A DNA stretch of 64,000 bases from NCBI RefSeq assembly GCF_036188265.1, contig NZ_CP108093.1, positions 1,488,001 to 1,552,000 on the forward strand. The letters are read 5' to 3'. The translations under genes and the position numbers were made by a program. The stretch comes from Streptomyces sp. NBC_00247. GTDB taxonomy: Bacteria; Actinomycetota; Actinomycetes; Streptomycetales; Streptomycetaceae. Positions within the stretch are counted from its first letter, which is position 1. Every line of letters starts with the position of its first letter. Of the stretch, positions 20,122-28,338 are shown in pieces. Under the pieces are notes generated by a model. The model was not told the DNA's origin. It saw only the letters and a program-made list of their open reading frames with translations, and ran no database searches.

Positions 20122-21810
20122 CTACTCGATCACCGGTGGTGCGGCCTCGGGCCGTCCGGCTGTCCAGGTCTCTTCGTCTTCCGTCAGGTAGTCGGGCCGC
20201 GTCGACGCGTTGTTCTCTTCCTCTTCCTCGCGTTCCTGCCGCCCCCCGGGGCGCACCAGGCCCGCTCCTCCCGAGGTGAAGCCCTTGCCTCCCGAACGGC
20301 CGCGCGGAGTGCCGACGACACCGTTCGAACCCGGAGTGCCCCTGCCGGTCGGCCGGGTCCCGGAAGAACCGTTGCCGATGACGCCGCGCTGACCGGCGCT
20401 CCTGGCGGAAGCCCCGCCCTGACCGGTGTTCTGGCCGCCGATCACGGTGCCGCGCCCGCCCGCACGAGCGCCCGAGGTGCCCGAGGCGGAGCCCTTCTGC
20501 TGGGGCGTCCCGCCGCTGATGCCACCGCGTCCGGCCCGGGGTGTGGAGCCCGTGCTCGAACCGCTCTGTCCCGCCACCGGACGGCCGCCGCTCACGCCGG
20601 ACCGGCCGGAGGCCGACGATGTGCCTCCGGTTCCGGCGGAACGCCCGAGAGCCTGGGAACCACCGGTCGTCCGCCCAGAGTTCCCGGTCGCCGTTCGCTG
20701 GGTCGCCGAGTTGTTTCCGCCCGGAAGCCCGGTCCGGGCGGCGCCCCTCGCGGTCCCGGTGGTGCCGGATGCAGGCTTCACGTTGCCGCCCCGCACCCCA
20801 CCGCCGCCGAGTGGACCGGTCGACGGGAACAGCGTGCTTCCGGGCCCCGGGGTCCCGCCCGTGGCGGTGGGCGCGGGCGACGGGCTCTGCGCCGTGGGCG
20901 GGAGCGTCGTCGGCGCGGTGACGCTGTCGATTTCGGTGTGTGTGTCGCTGTCCAGGACGGGCTTGGTGGTGGTGACCAGTTCGTCGGCGGTGTGGTGCGC
21001 CTGCGGGCTGCTCACCTCCCCGGTCACCGACCTCACCGTGCCGGAACCGGTGGAGTGCCCACCGAGGCTGCCACCCGTCTGCCCCGAGGAGTCGATACGG
21101 CCACCCACGTTCACGTGGTCGGAACCGGGGCGCGGCATGTCCACCGACAGCTGCATGTCGAACCGCGGCGCCTCCTGCGTGGCCAGCACCTCCGAGGTGA
21201 CGGAGTAGTAGGAGGCCAGCCGGTTCGCCTGGTTGATGGCCTCCTGCCGGTGCTCCTCGACCCTGACGGCGGCCGTGTACTCCGGATTGGCCTCGATGCG
21301 CTCCGGGGCGGGGATGTCCTTGACGTCCTTGCGGATCGCCCGGCTGTCGCGTGGGGGCAGAGAGCTCTTGACCGAGGCCAGCCCGGTACCGGCGACGGTG
21401 ATCTGGGTGGCGGCCGAGTCCGCGAACTCGCTGAGCCGGGTCGCATGGGCCACCAGGCCCGCTCCCCAGTCACGGAAGGCGATGTTGGCCTCGCCCTTCC
21501 AGTCCACGACGGCGATGTGGTCGCCCAGTTCCTTCGCCGCTTCCCTGATCGCGTCCCGCGCCTTGTAGAGCGCCTGTCCGGCGGCCTCCAGGTCGGCCGG
21601 GTTGGAGTTCTCGACCAGGTCGATCATCGCGTTGAGGTCGTGGCCCTCGAAGGACGTGCGGCCGGCCGGGCGGCCCGAGCCGCCGAAGAAGGAGCCGGCC
21701 ACCTCGCGGACCCGCTCGGTGATGTCCGTACCGGCGATCTGCGCCGTGACCCGGCCGTGGTCGTACGTCCGCTGCTCGGCCGGGGTCAGCTCCGGCTGGT
21801 TCTCGGTCAT
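20122..21810 (-). CDS. WXG-type helical domain with long Gly/Ser/Pro-rich tail, candidate type VII substrate
   Basis: A 562-residue protein. Residues 1-200 are helical, with W-K-G at 104-106, like an enlarged WXG100 or EspB/PPE-type module. Residues from about 235 on are a low-complexity Gly/Ser/Thr/Pro/Arg tail (motifs such as GGTPG, GRTTGG and GRGTPG) ending in an acidic ENNASTRPDYLTEDEETW segment. There is no signal peptide. The ATG at 21810 overlaps the stop of the 21807 gene (ATGA) and the gene is followed within 26 bases by a mycosin gene. In mycobacterial ESX-1, MycP1 trims the C-terminus of EspB; the similar layout makes this a candidate substrate, by inference only. I do not recognise a named family. 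Confidence 0.65.
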   Translation of the reverse strand: MTENQPELTPAEQRTYDHGRVTAQIAGTDITERVREVAGSFFGGSGRPAGRTSFEGHDLNAMIDLVENSNPADLEAAGQALYKARDAIREAAKELGDHIAVVDWKGEANIAFRDWGAGLVAHATRLSEFADSAATQITVAGTGLASVKSSLPPRDSRAIRKDVKDIPAPERIEANPEYTAAVRVEEHRQEAINQANRLASYYSVTSEVLATQEAPRFDMQLSVDMPRPGSDHVNVGGRIDSSGQTGGSLGGHSTGSGTVRSVTGEVSSPQAHHTADELVTTTKPVLDSDTHTEIDSVTAPTTLPPTAQSPSPAPTATGGTPGPGSTLFPSTGPLGGGGVRGGNVKPASGTTGTARGAARTGLPGGNNSATQRTATGNSGRTTGGSQALGRSAGTGGTSSASGRSGVSGGRPVAGQSGSSTGSTPRAGRGGISGGTPQQKGSASGTSGARAGGRGTVIGGQNTGQGGASARSAGQRGVIGNGSSGTRPTGRGTPGSNGVVGTPRGRSGGKGFTSGGAGLVRPGGRQEREEEEENNASTRPDYLTEDEETWTAGRPEAAPPVIE

Positions 21811-22247
21811 TCGGCTGCCCACCCTGAGTCGACCGTGGTGTCCTGGTTCTTGGCGTTCTGCTCGTGCTCCTTGTCGAGGCGCCCCTTGACCACGTAGAAC
21901 CGGCGCCGCACCTCGTCCTCGGTGTTGTCCATGCCGACAGCGGCGGCGTGCACACCGAGGCTGAGGTATTCGATCTGGTCGCCGAGCGTCTTGGAGAGCG
22001 AGGTGAGCGACTCGTGGACGCGGGTGTACTGGGAGTACAGGGCGTCCGCCTCGTGGAAGCCCGCGTTGTGGCCACTGAACGAGGTGCGCGAGATCTCGTG
22101 GGCACCGATCTTGGTGCGACCCGCCGCCGAGCTCTCGAGGTCGGCCAGGAGTACGTCCACTCTCTTCTTGAACCGCTCCAGCGCGCCGACACCATGTTCA
22201 AGGTCGGCCGTTCCGCCGCTGGAGCTTCCTCCGTCGTCTGCGAGCAC
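21807..22247 (-). CDS. Small helical protein coupled to the 20122 gene
   Basis: A 146-residue protein with two long helices separated near residues 55-60 (F-S-G at 57-59, roughly where a WXG turn would be). It has no signal peptide and is rich in charged residues at its C-terminus. I chose the GTG at 22247 because GGGGGAAAGG lies upstream at good spacing; the open frame extends 20 codons further without a site. The stop overlaps the next start. Its position resembles a substrate-partner or chaperone gene of type VII operons. About 240 bases upstream, to the mycosin at 22486, are AT-richer and probably carry the promoter. Confidence 0.65.
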   Translation of the reverse strand: MLADDGGSSSGGTADLEHGVGALERFKKRVDVLLADLESSAAGRTKIGAHEISRTSFSGHNAGFHEADALYSQYTRVHESLTSLSKTLGDQIEYLSLGVHAAAVGMDNTEDEVRRRFYVVKGRLDKEHEQNAKNQDTTVDSGWAAE

Positions 22248-22485
22248 GGTGACTGCCTTTCCCCCGTTGTTCTCGTTTGCACAAACCGTCCTGCGTTGCG
22301 ATCGCACCGGGACACCCCACGGTCGTCACGCACCCCATACTCTATCCACAGCCCTATACGGGTCCAACTGTGTTGTCAGCCATGTGACTTACAGATGGAC
22401 ACTTCGCAATACAGGGCCGGTCCGGCTTCTTCTTGCCAACCGAGCACCGTGCGAACGGTGATGGCGGAAGCCGACGGCAAAGGGC

Positions 22486-23754
22486 TCACGCGCCCCGCGC
22501 CCCGGAGAACCGGCGCCGACGCGCGTCCCGCAGCGCCACGGCGACCCCCGCTATCGCGGCGACCAGCACCAGCGCGCCCACCACGACGTACGTGGCGAGG
22601 CGGGCGTCGCGCTCCTCGGCCGTCTCCCCCAGGGTGAGTTCGGCCGGGGTGGGAGCCTCGGCCGAACTCATCCCTTCGCGTGCGGTCGGCTCCTTGACCG
22701 GCTTGTCGTCCTCGGTGAGGGCGCGTACCGGATCGACGACCCCCCAGCCGACCAGGCGGTCGTGCCCCGCGACGGAACGTTCGGCGGTCTGCTCGATCTG
22801 GGCGACGATCTCCTCCTGCTCCCACTTCGGGTGCCTGGACTTGATCAGGGCGGCGACTCCCGCCACGTAAGGGGCCGAGAAACTGGTGCCGTTGTCGGCG
22901 CAGTGCCCTCCCGCGGGGACGGTGGAGATCATGTCGACGCCGGGGGCCGCGACACCCACCCAGTCACCGGTCTGCGAGAAGCCGGCGCGTTCGTTGTTGC
23001 GGTCCGAGGAGGCCACCGCCAAAACCCCCGGGTACGAGGCCGGGTAGGTCCTCTTGTCGGTCGCGTCGAGTCCGTCGTTGCCCGCCGAGGCGACCACGAC
23101 GACCTCCGCGGCGAGCGCGTGCTCGACGGCCTCCTTGAGCGCGGCTTCGGGTTCCACCGCGTTGGCCGTGTCCTGGGAGATGTTGATGACGTCGGCGTGG
23201 GCGGTGTCGACGGCGTAGACGATGGCGGCGGCGAGGCTCTTCGCCGTGCCGTGTCCCTGGGCGTCGTTCTGCTGGATCGGGATGATCACGGAGTCGGGGG
23301 CGAGGCCCACGAAGCCGGTGTCCTTCGCCTCCCTGGCGGCGATGATGCCGGCGACCCGGGTGCCGTGGCCGACGGTGTCCGTCGTGCCGTTCTCCTTGCC
23401 GCGCGGGAGCGGGTCGCCGTTCTCGTCCTTGATGCCCTTGGCCATCAGGTTGATCCCCGCCGAGGCGTCGACGGCCTTCTTCAGCTGCGGGTTCACCGTG
23501 TCGACCCCGGTGTCGATCACCGCGACCCGGACACCTTTCCCGGTGGAACGGCTCCAGAGCTGGTCGAGCAGGACTCGCTGGAGCGACCAGGGGCGTCCCG
23601 CGTACGGCTTCGAGGGGAAGGTGCACTGGGTGACGTCGTCGGCGGCGGCGGGGACGACCGGTACGGAGACGAGGGCGACGGCGGTCGCCGCGACGACCGT
23701 CAGCAGACGCCGCTTCGGGGGTTGTGCCTGTCCGGAGGAGTTCGAGGGGGTCAT
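22486..23754 (-). CDS. mycP: Mycosin, membrane-anchored subtilisin-like serine protease (copy 2)
   Basis: A second mycosin of 422 residues. Signal peptide to about residue 38 (LVSVPVVPAAADD); triad Asp81 (AVIDTG), His130 (GHGT) and Ser291 (GTSFSAP), with oxyanion Asn226. A C-terminal transmembrane helix (about residues 388-410) precedes DARRRRFSGARGA. Compared with copy 1 it has a longer insertion before His130 and a Cys pair (C44 and C285) likely to form a disulfide. The ATG at 23754 begins 19 bases past the eccB stop, so it belongs to the eccB operon. Divergence between the copies suggests separate jobs, for example complex stability against substrate cleavage. Confidence 0.94.
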   Translation of the reverse strand: MTPSNSSGQAQPPKRRLLTVVAATAVALVSVPVVPAAADDVTQCTFPSKPYAGRPWSLQRVLLDQLWSRSTGKGVRVAVIDTGVDTVNPQLKKAVDASAGINLMAKGIKDENGDPLPRGKENGTTDTVGHGTRVAGIIAAREAKDTGFVGLAPDSVIIPIQQNDAQGHGTAKSLAAAIVYAVDTAHADVINISQDTANAVEPEAALKEAVEHALAAEVVVVASAGNDGLDATDKRTYPASYPGVLAVASSDRNNERAGFSQTGDWVGVAAPGVDMISTVPAGGHCADNGTSFSAPYVAGVAALIKSRHPKWEQEEIVAQIEQTAERSVAGHDRLVGWGVVDPVRALTEDDKPVKEPTAREGMSSAEAPTPAELTLGETAEERDARLATYVVVGALVLVAAIAGVAVALRDARRRRFSGARGA

Positions 23755-23773
23755 CGGCTGTCCGCCGCCCTTC

Positions 23774-25306
23774 TCAGGAGCCCTGCGGCTGACGGGCAGC
23801 CGCAGTCGACAGTCGGGGGCCGGTCGGCAGGAACTCGGACCAGGCCGCGGGGACGGGCGCCGGGTCCACCTTCCCGTACCCGAGCCGGGTCTGGGCCTGC
23901 TGCGCCTCGGCCAGGCGCTCGGCCTTCTCCTTCGCGGAGCCGGACTCACCGATCCCCGAGTCGCCCCCGGCGCTGTCGCCGTTGGACTGCATCGCGTACC
24001 GCAGCCCGGTGTCGGTGACCAGGAAGAGGTACCCGGTGGAGGTGTCCGAGCCCTTGAACTGGCGGAAGAGCTGGCCCGAACCGGGGGTGACGTACGCGCT
24101 GCTGGAACCGGTGGGCAAGGTGGCGGGGAAACCGGTGCCGGCCCAGGTGGAGAGGGTGGTGGCTCCGGTGTCGCCGTTCACCCCGCGCAGCACGCTGCAC
24201 ACGGTGTTGCGGCTGCCGCTCGTGGTGCTCGCGGAGTTGACGGCGCGGGGGGCGTCCTGCGGCCAGTTCTTGTCGTCGCCGAAGGACTGGCCCGGTGCGA
24301 TGGCCGCGGCGCTGACCGCCTTCGCGGTGCCCGCCTGGCCGAGGCCGATGAGGTCGCGGCTGCTGAGGAGCAGCTTGGCGGTGAACTCGGAGATCGGCGC
24401 CACCCGGCCCTTGAGGACCACGTACTTCCGGGTCGAGGTGCCCGAGGTCGCTTCGAGGACCATGCCGACCTTGTCGAGCGCGGGATCCAGGTCGCCGCCC
24501 ACCCCGGCGTCCTCGCCGGCCGTACCGGGGACGACCGGGAAGGTGATGGGGTCCCCGGTGTGCAGGGTCGCCAGCCAGGCGGAGGAGACCCGTTGGGGGG
24601 TGCGGCGCTCGCCCACGAGGGTGCGCAGGAGAAGTTCGTCGGACTTGTCGACGGTGTACGCGCGGCCCTGGGCGTCCACGACGTGGCGGACGCCGTCCTC
24701 CTGGCCTTCGACGTACATCAGCTCTCCGGCGGAGAGCCGCTGGGTGCCTTCGGTCTTCTTCTCCTCGCGCTCGGCGAAGACGAAGGCCGCCTTCTGGATC
24801 GCCCGACCGCCCTCGCCGGGGCGCTCGCAGACGGCCCAGCGCTTGGCGGCGCCGGCGTCGCCGCCGTCGGGCAGGCGGTCGGGGGCGTAGGGGATGCCGA
24901 GGGTCGCTCCGTGCGGGATCTCGCCGCTGTCGAGTTCGGACTCGGCGACGTTGATGACCTTGCCCTTGTCCGGGTCGAGCAGCAGCTTCGCGGAGGACAT
25001 GTTGAGGACCGGGTGGAGCTGGGTCTTGCCGTTGGTCTTGAGGACGACGTAACGCGTCGTCGACTCGCTGGCGATGATGACGTTCTCGTTGGGGGTGTCC
25101 CACCCGGTGGGCGCCACCGGCTTGAACATGCCCCAGGCACCGAAGACCGCGAGGATCACGACGCCGACGATGGTCCCGGGAACCACCGCGCGCAGGGGGC
25201 GCGGCGCACCCTCCTCGGAACCGCTCGGGTGGGGTTGCACGAACTGTGCGATCAACCTCCGCTTCGCAAAGGTGTAGGCGTTGAGTTCGTCCCGCCTTGA
25301 TGCCAT
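23774..25306 (-). CDS. eccB: Type VII secretion protein EccB
   Basis: An extracytoplasmic scaffold of the Esx machine, anchored by one helix. The 510-residue protein starts MASRRDELNAYTFAKRRL, the typical cytoplasmic EccB N-terminus. One transmembrane helix (about residues 44-64) and a large outer domain with repeats of the YVVL-containing type follow (RYVVLKTNGK near 85 and RKYVVLKGR near 295). A single Cys pair (C160 and C378 region) may form a disulfide. The ATG at 25306 has an AGGGG-like site. It is first in the eccB-mycP unit, divergent from eccE. Identity is secure. Confidence 0.95.
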   Translation of the reverse strand: MASRRDELNAYTFAKRRLIAQFVQPHPSGSEEGAPRPLRAVVPGTIVGVVILAVFGAWGMFKPVAPTGWDTPNENVIIASESTTRYVVLKTNGKTQLHPVLNMSSAKLLLDPDKGKVINVAESELDSGEIPHGATLGIPYAPDRLPDGGDAGAAKRWAVCERPGEGGRAIQKAAFVFAEREEKKTEGTQRLSAGELMYVEGQEDGVRHVVDAQGRAYTVDKSDELLLRTLVGERRTPQRVSSAWLATLHTGDPITFPVVPGTAGEDAGVGGDLDPALDKVGMVLEATSGTSTRKYVVLKGRVAPISEFTAKLLLSSRDLIGLGQAGTAKAVSAAAIAPGQSFGDDKNWPQDAPRAVNSASTTSGSRNTVCSVLRGVNGDTGATTLSTWAGTGFPATLPTGSSSAYVTPGSGQLFRQFKGSDTSTGYLFLVTDTGLRYAMQSNGDSAGGDSGIGESGSAKEKAERLAEAQQAQTRLGYGKVDPAPVPAAWSEFLPTGPRLSTAAARQPQGS

Positions 25307-25648
25307 GGTCCGCTGCCCCTTCTCCCCGACGGGCGACCAGATAACCACATCCGTTTGCGGATTCAGTTGTCGCACCGGCGCCCCTACTATGCCTGTTGAC
25401 GGTGCGCGGACACCCCTCAGGTAGGGTGATCGCCCGGTCAACACCCGTGGGAAAGAGCTGGGGCCCGTCCGGCGGGCCAGGACAGGACGCGGCGTCCGGT
25501 GCGGTGCATCGCAAGGCGCTGGAATGCCCGCGTCGCGGAGCGATCCGGGTATTTCGGCAACGCCGCGAGGCGCCGTGCCAGGCGTAGCGGACCCGGTCCT
25601 GGTCCGCCGGACACGCCCTGAACAGGGACACGAGGGGGCAACACGGCG
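25307..25648. promoter_or_regulatory. Divergent eccB/eccE promoter region
   Basis: 342 bases with no gene. On the plus strand TTGACG (25396-25401) and TAGGGT (25422-25427) resemble vegetative -35 and -10 boxes, but the 20-base spacer is long. That places a start near 25434, giving eccE a leader of about 215 bases. The minus strand, towards eccB, is AT-richer near 25341-25365, but no clear box pair was chosen. Confidence 0.4.
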
Positions 25649-26995
25649 ATGGGCACTGCGACGCGCGAGCGTACGGGCCGGGGGACCGCGGACGCGTCCG
25701 GCAATTCCCGGCGGCAACGCCGCGGCCGGCGGCCCGGGACCGGAGCCGCCGCCGCTTCCGCCTCCACCGCGCCCGCCGCCGCGGTGCTGCGGTCGGCCTC
25801 GCGGACCAGCCGGGTCAGCCCTCTGCTGCGGCAGCTGGTGCTGGTCGAGGTGGCGTTGGGCGCGGCGGTGGTGGGAGCCGCGCTCGGCGGGACGTGGATG
25901 GTTCCCGGCATGGTGGTCGCCGGCCTCCTGGTGGTGATCGCGGTCATCCGGCGGCGCGGTACCGCTCTGCAGGACTGGCTGTCGACGGCGTTCGCGTTGC
26001 GGGCCCGGCAACGGATGCCGGTGAGTCACCAGCCCGACGCGGAGGCCTCGTTGGCTCCGATCGCGGAGAACGTGCCGGGTTTCGCCCCCTTCGTCTACAT
26101 CGACCGGGAGCGCCGTACGGTCGGGATGCTCGGCGACGGCACCTTCCTCACCGCCGTGGTGCGGGTCGAGGCGAGCGGCGAGGCGCTCCGCCCGGCCTTC
26201 GGCGCCCGGGCGCTCCCGCTGACGCTGCTCGGCGAGGCCCTTGAGGTGGACGACATCGTGCTGGAGTCCGCGCAGTTGGTGCAGCAGGTCCGCTGCGCCC
26301 CGGCGCCGCACCTCCCGGCGCGGTCGGTGGCCCGGCTCTCGTACGCCCCTCTGCAGGAGCAGACCGGTGCTCCGGCGCTGCGGATGACGTGGGTGGCGGT
26401 GAAGCTCGACCCGGAACTCTGCCGGGAGGCGGTGGAGGCGCGCGGGGGCGGGGTCGCCGGTGCCCAGCGCTGCCTGGTGCGGATGGCGGACCATGTGGCG
26501 AGCCGGATCACCGGGGCCGGGTTCCGGGCGACGGTCCTCAACCAGGAGGAGCTGAACGCGGCCGTGGCCACGTCGGCCTGTGCGAACCCGATCCAGTCGG
26601 CACGCGCGGTGCGCCAGGAGGCGGCGGCGCAGCGCCGGACGAAGGAGACGTCGCGGGTGTGGCGGTGCGACGACCGGTGGCACACGACGTACGCCGTCGA
26701 CCGCTGGCCCGAGCTGGGCCGGGGCGCGACGCCGCTGCCCAAGCTGGTCGCGCTGCTGACCTCGGTACCGGCGTACGCCACGACGTTCAGCCTCACCGTG
26801 CGGCGCGGCGCGCACCAGGGGGCGGTGTCGGTGGCCGGGCACGTCCGGATCACGGGCGGTTCCGACACGGAACTGGTCAGCGTGCGCAGGACGTTGGTGC
26901 AGGCGGCCCGGGTGGCCAAGGTCGGTCTCGTACGTCTGGACCGCGAACAGTTGCCCGGTGTGCTCGCCACTCTTCCGCTGGGAGGCGCGCAGTGA
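25649..26995 (+). CDS. eccE: Type VII secretion protein EccE
   Basis: A peripheral component of the Esx membrane complex. The 448-residue protein has a polar, Arg-rich N-terminus (1-50), two close hydrophobic helices (about 64-82 and 85-101), then a soluble cytoplasmic domain with the EccE pattern FAPFVYIDRERRTVGMLGDG (about 150-170). A GAGGGGG site precedes the ATG at 25649. The stop overlaps the next gene (GTGA). EccE is the least conserved core part, so the family call rests on length, topology and the domain motif. Confidence 0.88.
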   Translation: MGTATRERTGRGTADASGNSRRQRRGRRPGTGAAAASASTAPAAAVLRSASRTSRVSPLLRQLVLVEVALGAAVVGAALGGTWMVPGMVVAGLLVVIAVIRRRGTALQDWLSTAFALRARQRMPVSHQPDAEASLAPIAENVPGFAPFVYIDRERRTVGMLGDGTFLTAVVRVEASGEALRPAFGARALPLTLLGEALEVDDIVLESAQLVQQVRCAPAPHLPARSVARLSYAPLQEQTGAPALRMTWVAVKLDPELCREAVEARGGGVAGAQRCLVRMADHVASRITGAGFRATVLNQEELNAAVATSACANPIQSARAVRQEAAAQRRTKETSRVWRCDDRWHTTYAVDRWPELGRGATPLPKLVALLTSVPAYATTFSLTVRRGAHQGAVSVAGHVRITGGSDTELVSVRRTLVQAARVAKVGLVRLDREQLPGVLATLPLGGAQ

Positions 26996-27699
26996 GCCGG
27001 ATCATGTCGAGGCACGGGCTGCGGGGTCCGCGGCACGCGGGCCACACCATCGCGGCGGACCATCTGGGCGCGCTGTCGCTGCCGGTCGGCGACGACGGCG
27101 TGGTGATCGGCAACGACGCGGAGAACCGCCCGCAGATCATCGGGTTCCACCGCCCGGCCCCGTACGACGTGCTGCTCATCGGCGGTCTGTGGACCGCTCA
27201 GGTGCTGGCGCTGCGCGCGGCGGGCACGGGTGCGCGGGTGGCGGTGGAGACGGGCCGCACGCAGGCGTGGACCGCGATGGCGCAGGCGGCGGGCGCCGGG
27301 CTGGAGTGCGTCTCCCTGCACGAGGTGGGCCGGGTGCCCCCCACGGGTGCGACGGTGGGCAGTCCGGTGGTCGTCGTACGGGACTGCGGGATGCGGCCTC
27401 CCCGCGGCCGGGTCGTCTCCTCGCCGTGGCAGTCCGTGCTGACGCTGCTCCCCTATCTGAGCCCGGTGGCACCGCGGTTGATGCGGTCCTCGTCGCTGGT
27501 GGGCGTGCAGCGGGTCTCCCCCGCCGAGGCGGACCAGATCGGCCGCATCCTCGGCCTCTCGCGCGTCGAGAGCGAGGCGCTGCCGACGCTCGCGGACGGG
27601 GTCACCCTCTGGGTGTCGGGCCGTGAGCACCACTGGGTGATGACGAGCGCGACGGACGCGGAGACCGGGCTGCTGGGGGCGGCCCGCAGGATGGACTGA
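26992..27699 (+). CDS. Conserved type VII-associated protein of unknown function
   Basis: A 235-residue protein translationally coupled to eccE (GTG at 26992 inside the eccE stop, with GGGAGG upstream). It is soluble with no signal peptide or clear membrane helix. A segment with alternating hydrophobic residues and LRAAGTGARVAVETGR (about 72-90) has a Rossmann-like feel, but no GxGxxG loop is present. An acidic helix near the end (ADQIGRILGLSRVESE) may bind a partner. It probably acts beside EccE at the cytoplasmic face. I do not recognise a named family. Confidence 0.7.
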   Translation: MSRIMSRHGLRGPRHAGHTIAADHLGALSLPVGDDGVVIGNDAENRPQIIGFHRPAPYDVLLIGGLWTAQVLALRAAGTGARVAVETGRTQAWTAMAQAAGAGLECVSLHEVGRVPPTGATVGSPVVVVRDCGMRPPRGRVVSSPWQSVLTLLPYLSPVAPRLMRSSSLVGVQRVSPAEADQIGRILGLSRVESEALPTLADGVTLWVSGREHHWVMTSATDAETGLLGAARRMD

Positions 27700-27782
27700 A
27701 TCCGTCCGGTTCCACCCCGCGGCGGCTCCGTACCGTGGACGATGGGGTTCAACGTCACCGTTCGATCGAAAGGGGCGCCGCA

Positions 27783-28016
27783 ATGGGCACCCAGCAGGAG
27801 AAGGACGAGCTCTACGCGCTCGACATCACGGACGCCGTGTGGCTGAGCGCCCCCGGCACCGAGGCCGAGGAGGAGCGGGTCGAGATCGCGCATCTGCCCG
27901 AGGGCGCGGTCGCGATGCGTTCCTCGCTGGACCCCGGGACGGTGCTGCGCTACACCGAGGCGGAGTGGCGGGCCTTCGTACTCGGCGCCCGCGACGGGGA
28001 GTTCGACCTCAAGTAG
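27783..28016 (+). CDS. DUF397-like small protein
   Basis: A 77-residue protein with the DUF397 pattern: a [16 protein letters not shown] core and a C-terminal [24 protein letters not shown]397 proteins usually sit beside an XRE-type regulator and are often linked to development; here no such neighbour is present. It lies 84 bases past the previous gene, with GAAAGGGG before the ATG, and is followed by a hairpin at 28032-28063. The role is unknown. Confidence 0.75.
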   Translation: MGTQQEKDELYALDITDAVWLSAPGTEAEEERVEIAHLPEGAVAMRSSLDPGTVLRYTEAEWRAFVLGARDGEFDLK

Positions 28017-28031
28017 GGGTCGCGGAGTGTG

Positions 28032-28063
28032 CGGGGCGGTGGTCCGGCCGGGCCGCCGCCCCG
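28032..28063 (+). terminator. Terminator after the DUF397 gene
   Basis: A 32-base GC-rich near-palindrome (28032-28047 against 28048-28063) pairing through two G-U steps, 16 bases past the DUF397 stop. It should end the eccE transcript. Confidence 0.7.
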
Positions 28064-28171
28064 TTCGCGTTTCCACACGTCGAAGGGAGCCTCGTGGCCG
28101 CCGCCGTGGTGGGACTCGGCCCGGTGCGGGCGGATGTGACGGAACGGACCGTCCCCGGCCCCGGGTACGGC

Positions 28172-28202
28172 CTGACGTAGGGGGCCCGATGGCCCTTAGG
28201 GT
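28172..28202 (+). promoter_or_regulatory. Candidate promoter of the ParA-like ATPase gene
   Basis: CTGACG (28172-28177) and TAGGGT (28197-28202) with a 19-base spacer resemble vegetative Streptomyces promoter boxes. The start codon lies about 130 bases downstream. The rest of the 28017-28338 spacer shows only the hairpin at 28032-28063. Confidence 0.45.
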
Positions 28203-28338
28203 GGGGTGTGGGCGTGTCGCGGTACCTTCGGGTGTGCGGCGCCCGGCCCGGAGGGAGAGCCGGGCGTATCGGACAACGGGGAGACGGTCGTCCCTGCCCA
28301 CCACGGCACAAGGGTGCTCGACCACACCAGGAGGCACA

